A DNA stretch of 5,159 nt, taken from contig JACAEZ010000197.1 in the NCBI GenBank assembly GCA_013388565.1, forward strand, positions 1-5,159, read 5' to 3'. The notes beneath the pieces were generated by a model that was given only the letters and a program-made list of their open reading frames with translations, was not told the DNA's origin and made no database searches. The position numbers and the translations under genes are program-made. This DNA is from Campylobacterales bacterium (GTDB taxonomy: Bacteria > Campylobacterota > Campylobacteria > Campylobacterales > JACAEZ01). Below, piece after piece: positions 4,698 through 5,159 of this stretch (its first letter is position 1; every line of letters starts with the position of its first letter).

Positions 4698-5159
4698 TTT
4701 AAAATATACTCAAAACTATAAAAAACAAAAATATACATATAATGATTATTTGGCTAAAGAGGGTAGGTGGGAGCTTTTAAATGGGCAGTTTTGGAATATG
4801 GCTCCAGCACCATATCCGAAACATCAAAAGGTGTTGTTTTATATGGCTAAAGAGATGGAAAAACATTTCAATTGCCCAAATTGTGAAATTTATATATCAC
4901 CAATTGATTGGAAGATAGATGATGAAAATGTAGTTCAACCTGATATTGCGATATTTTGTGAAGAGCCAACAAAACAGTATTTTTCAAAAACACCACCGCT
5001 TATTGTAGAGGTTTTATCACCAAGTACAGCTATAAAAGATATAAATTTAAAATACAAACTATACGAAAAAGCTGGTGTAAAATACTACATAATGGTTGAG
5101 CCAAATGAAGAGTTTGCAGATATTTTCATGTTAAAAAATGACTCTTTTGAATTTCAAAA
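4675..5159 (+). CDS. Uma2 family (DUF820) endonuclease-like protein, 3' end cut off by window
   Basis: The first 161 residues are visible and the frame is open to the window end. Uma2 proteins have a PD-(D/E)XK restriction-endonuclease-like fold; they are abundant in cyanobacteria and some other bacteria, and their biological role is largely unknown. Family marks in order: YTYNDYL at 20-26, RWELLNG at 31-37, MAPAPYPKHQ at 42-51, VVQPDIAIF at 86-94 (D90), PPLIVEVLSPST at 107-118 (E112), then D122, K126 and Y130 in the KDINLKYKLYEKAG block and VKYYIMVEP at 135-143. The expected acidic and basic residues are present, so it may be active. The unseen part should be short, since members are usually about 190-220 residues. 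The start overlaps the ELM1-like gene by 23 bases and has a strong AAAGGAG site. Its placement after envelope genes does not suggest a function; it may be a mobile accessory gene. Confidence 0.88.
   Translation, partial: MNLARKDDLKYTQNYKKQKYTYNDYLAKEGRWELLNGQFWNMAPAPYPKHQKVLFYMAKEMEKHFNCPNCEIYISPIDWKIDDENVVQPDIAIFCEEPTKQYFSKTPPLIVEVLSPSTAIKDINLKYKLYEKAGVKYYIMVEPNEEFADIFMLKNDSFEFQ

Overview
The window is AT-rich, with genes packed tightly on one strand, frequent stop/start overlaps and codons dominated by A and T. Together with the recognisable gene order this points to a member of the Campylobacterota, probably an environmental one related to Sulfurimonas, Arcobacter or Sulfurovum. The genus cannot be fixed from the sequence alone.

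Bases 1-414 are mostly non-coding and divergent. On the minus strand there is the start of a possible gene that leaves the window at base 1. Ahead of it is a possible 20-residue hydrophobic peptide gene with a good ribosome binding site and a TATAAT box. The plus strand carries AT-rich promoter candidates for the first operon gene, including two near-identical 10-bp units with -10-like cores. An exact 18-bp direct repeat links the peptide gene's end to the start of the partial gene.

Bases 415-5159 form one apparent operon on the plus strand: (1) an Allochromatium-type 2[4Fe-4S] ferredoxin; (2) a Ppx/GppA exopolyphosphatase / pppGpp phosphatase; (3) a coiled-coil protein of nine near-identical heptads joined to a PD-(D/E)XK nuclease-like domain; (4) an LpxL/HtrB lipid A late acyltransferase; (5) a bacterial ELM1-like protein (the family named after the plant mitochondrial fission protein); (6) a Uma2-family (DUF820) endonuclease-like protein, cut by the window end. 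Gaps are 11 bp or less and several neighbours overlap, so translational coupling is likely.

The ferredoxin - Ppx/GppA - lipid A acyltransferase order recalls a conserved Campylobacterota block. As I remember it from Helicobacter pylori, that block is ferredoxin, gppA, heptosyltransferase I (rfaC/waaC), waaM/htrB, tgt. Here the waaC position holds the coiled-coil nuclease-like gene, and an ELM1-like gene plus a Uma2 gene follow the acyltransferase. The window therefore looks like a housekeeping and envelope operon into which accessory genes have been placed. No rRNA, tRNA, CRISPR array, insertion sequence or convincing intrinsic terminator was seen.

Two start codons were moved from the longest open frame on ribosome-binding-site and family evidence: the coiled-coil gene to ATG 2139 and the ELM1-like gene to TTG 3792.
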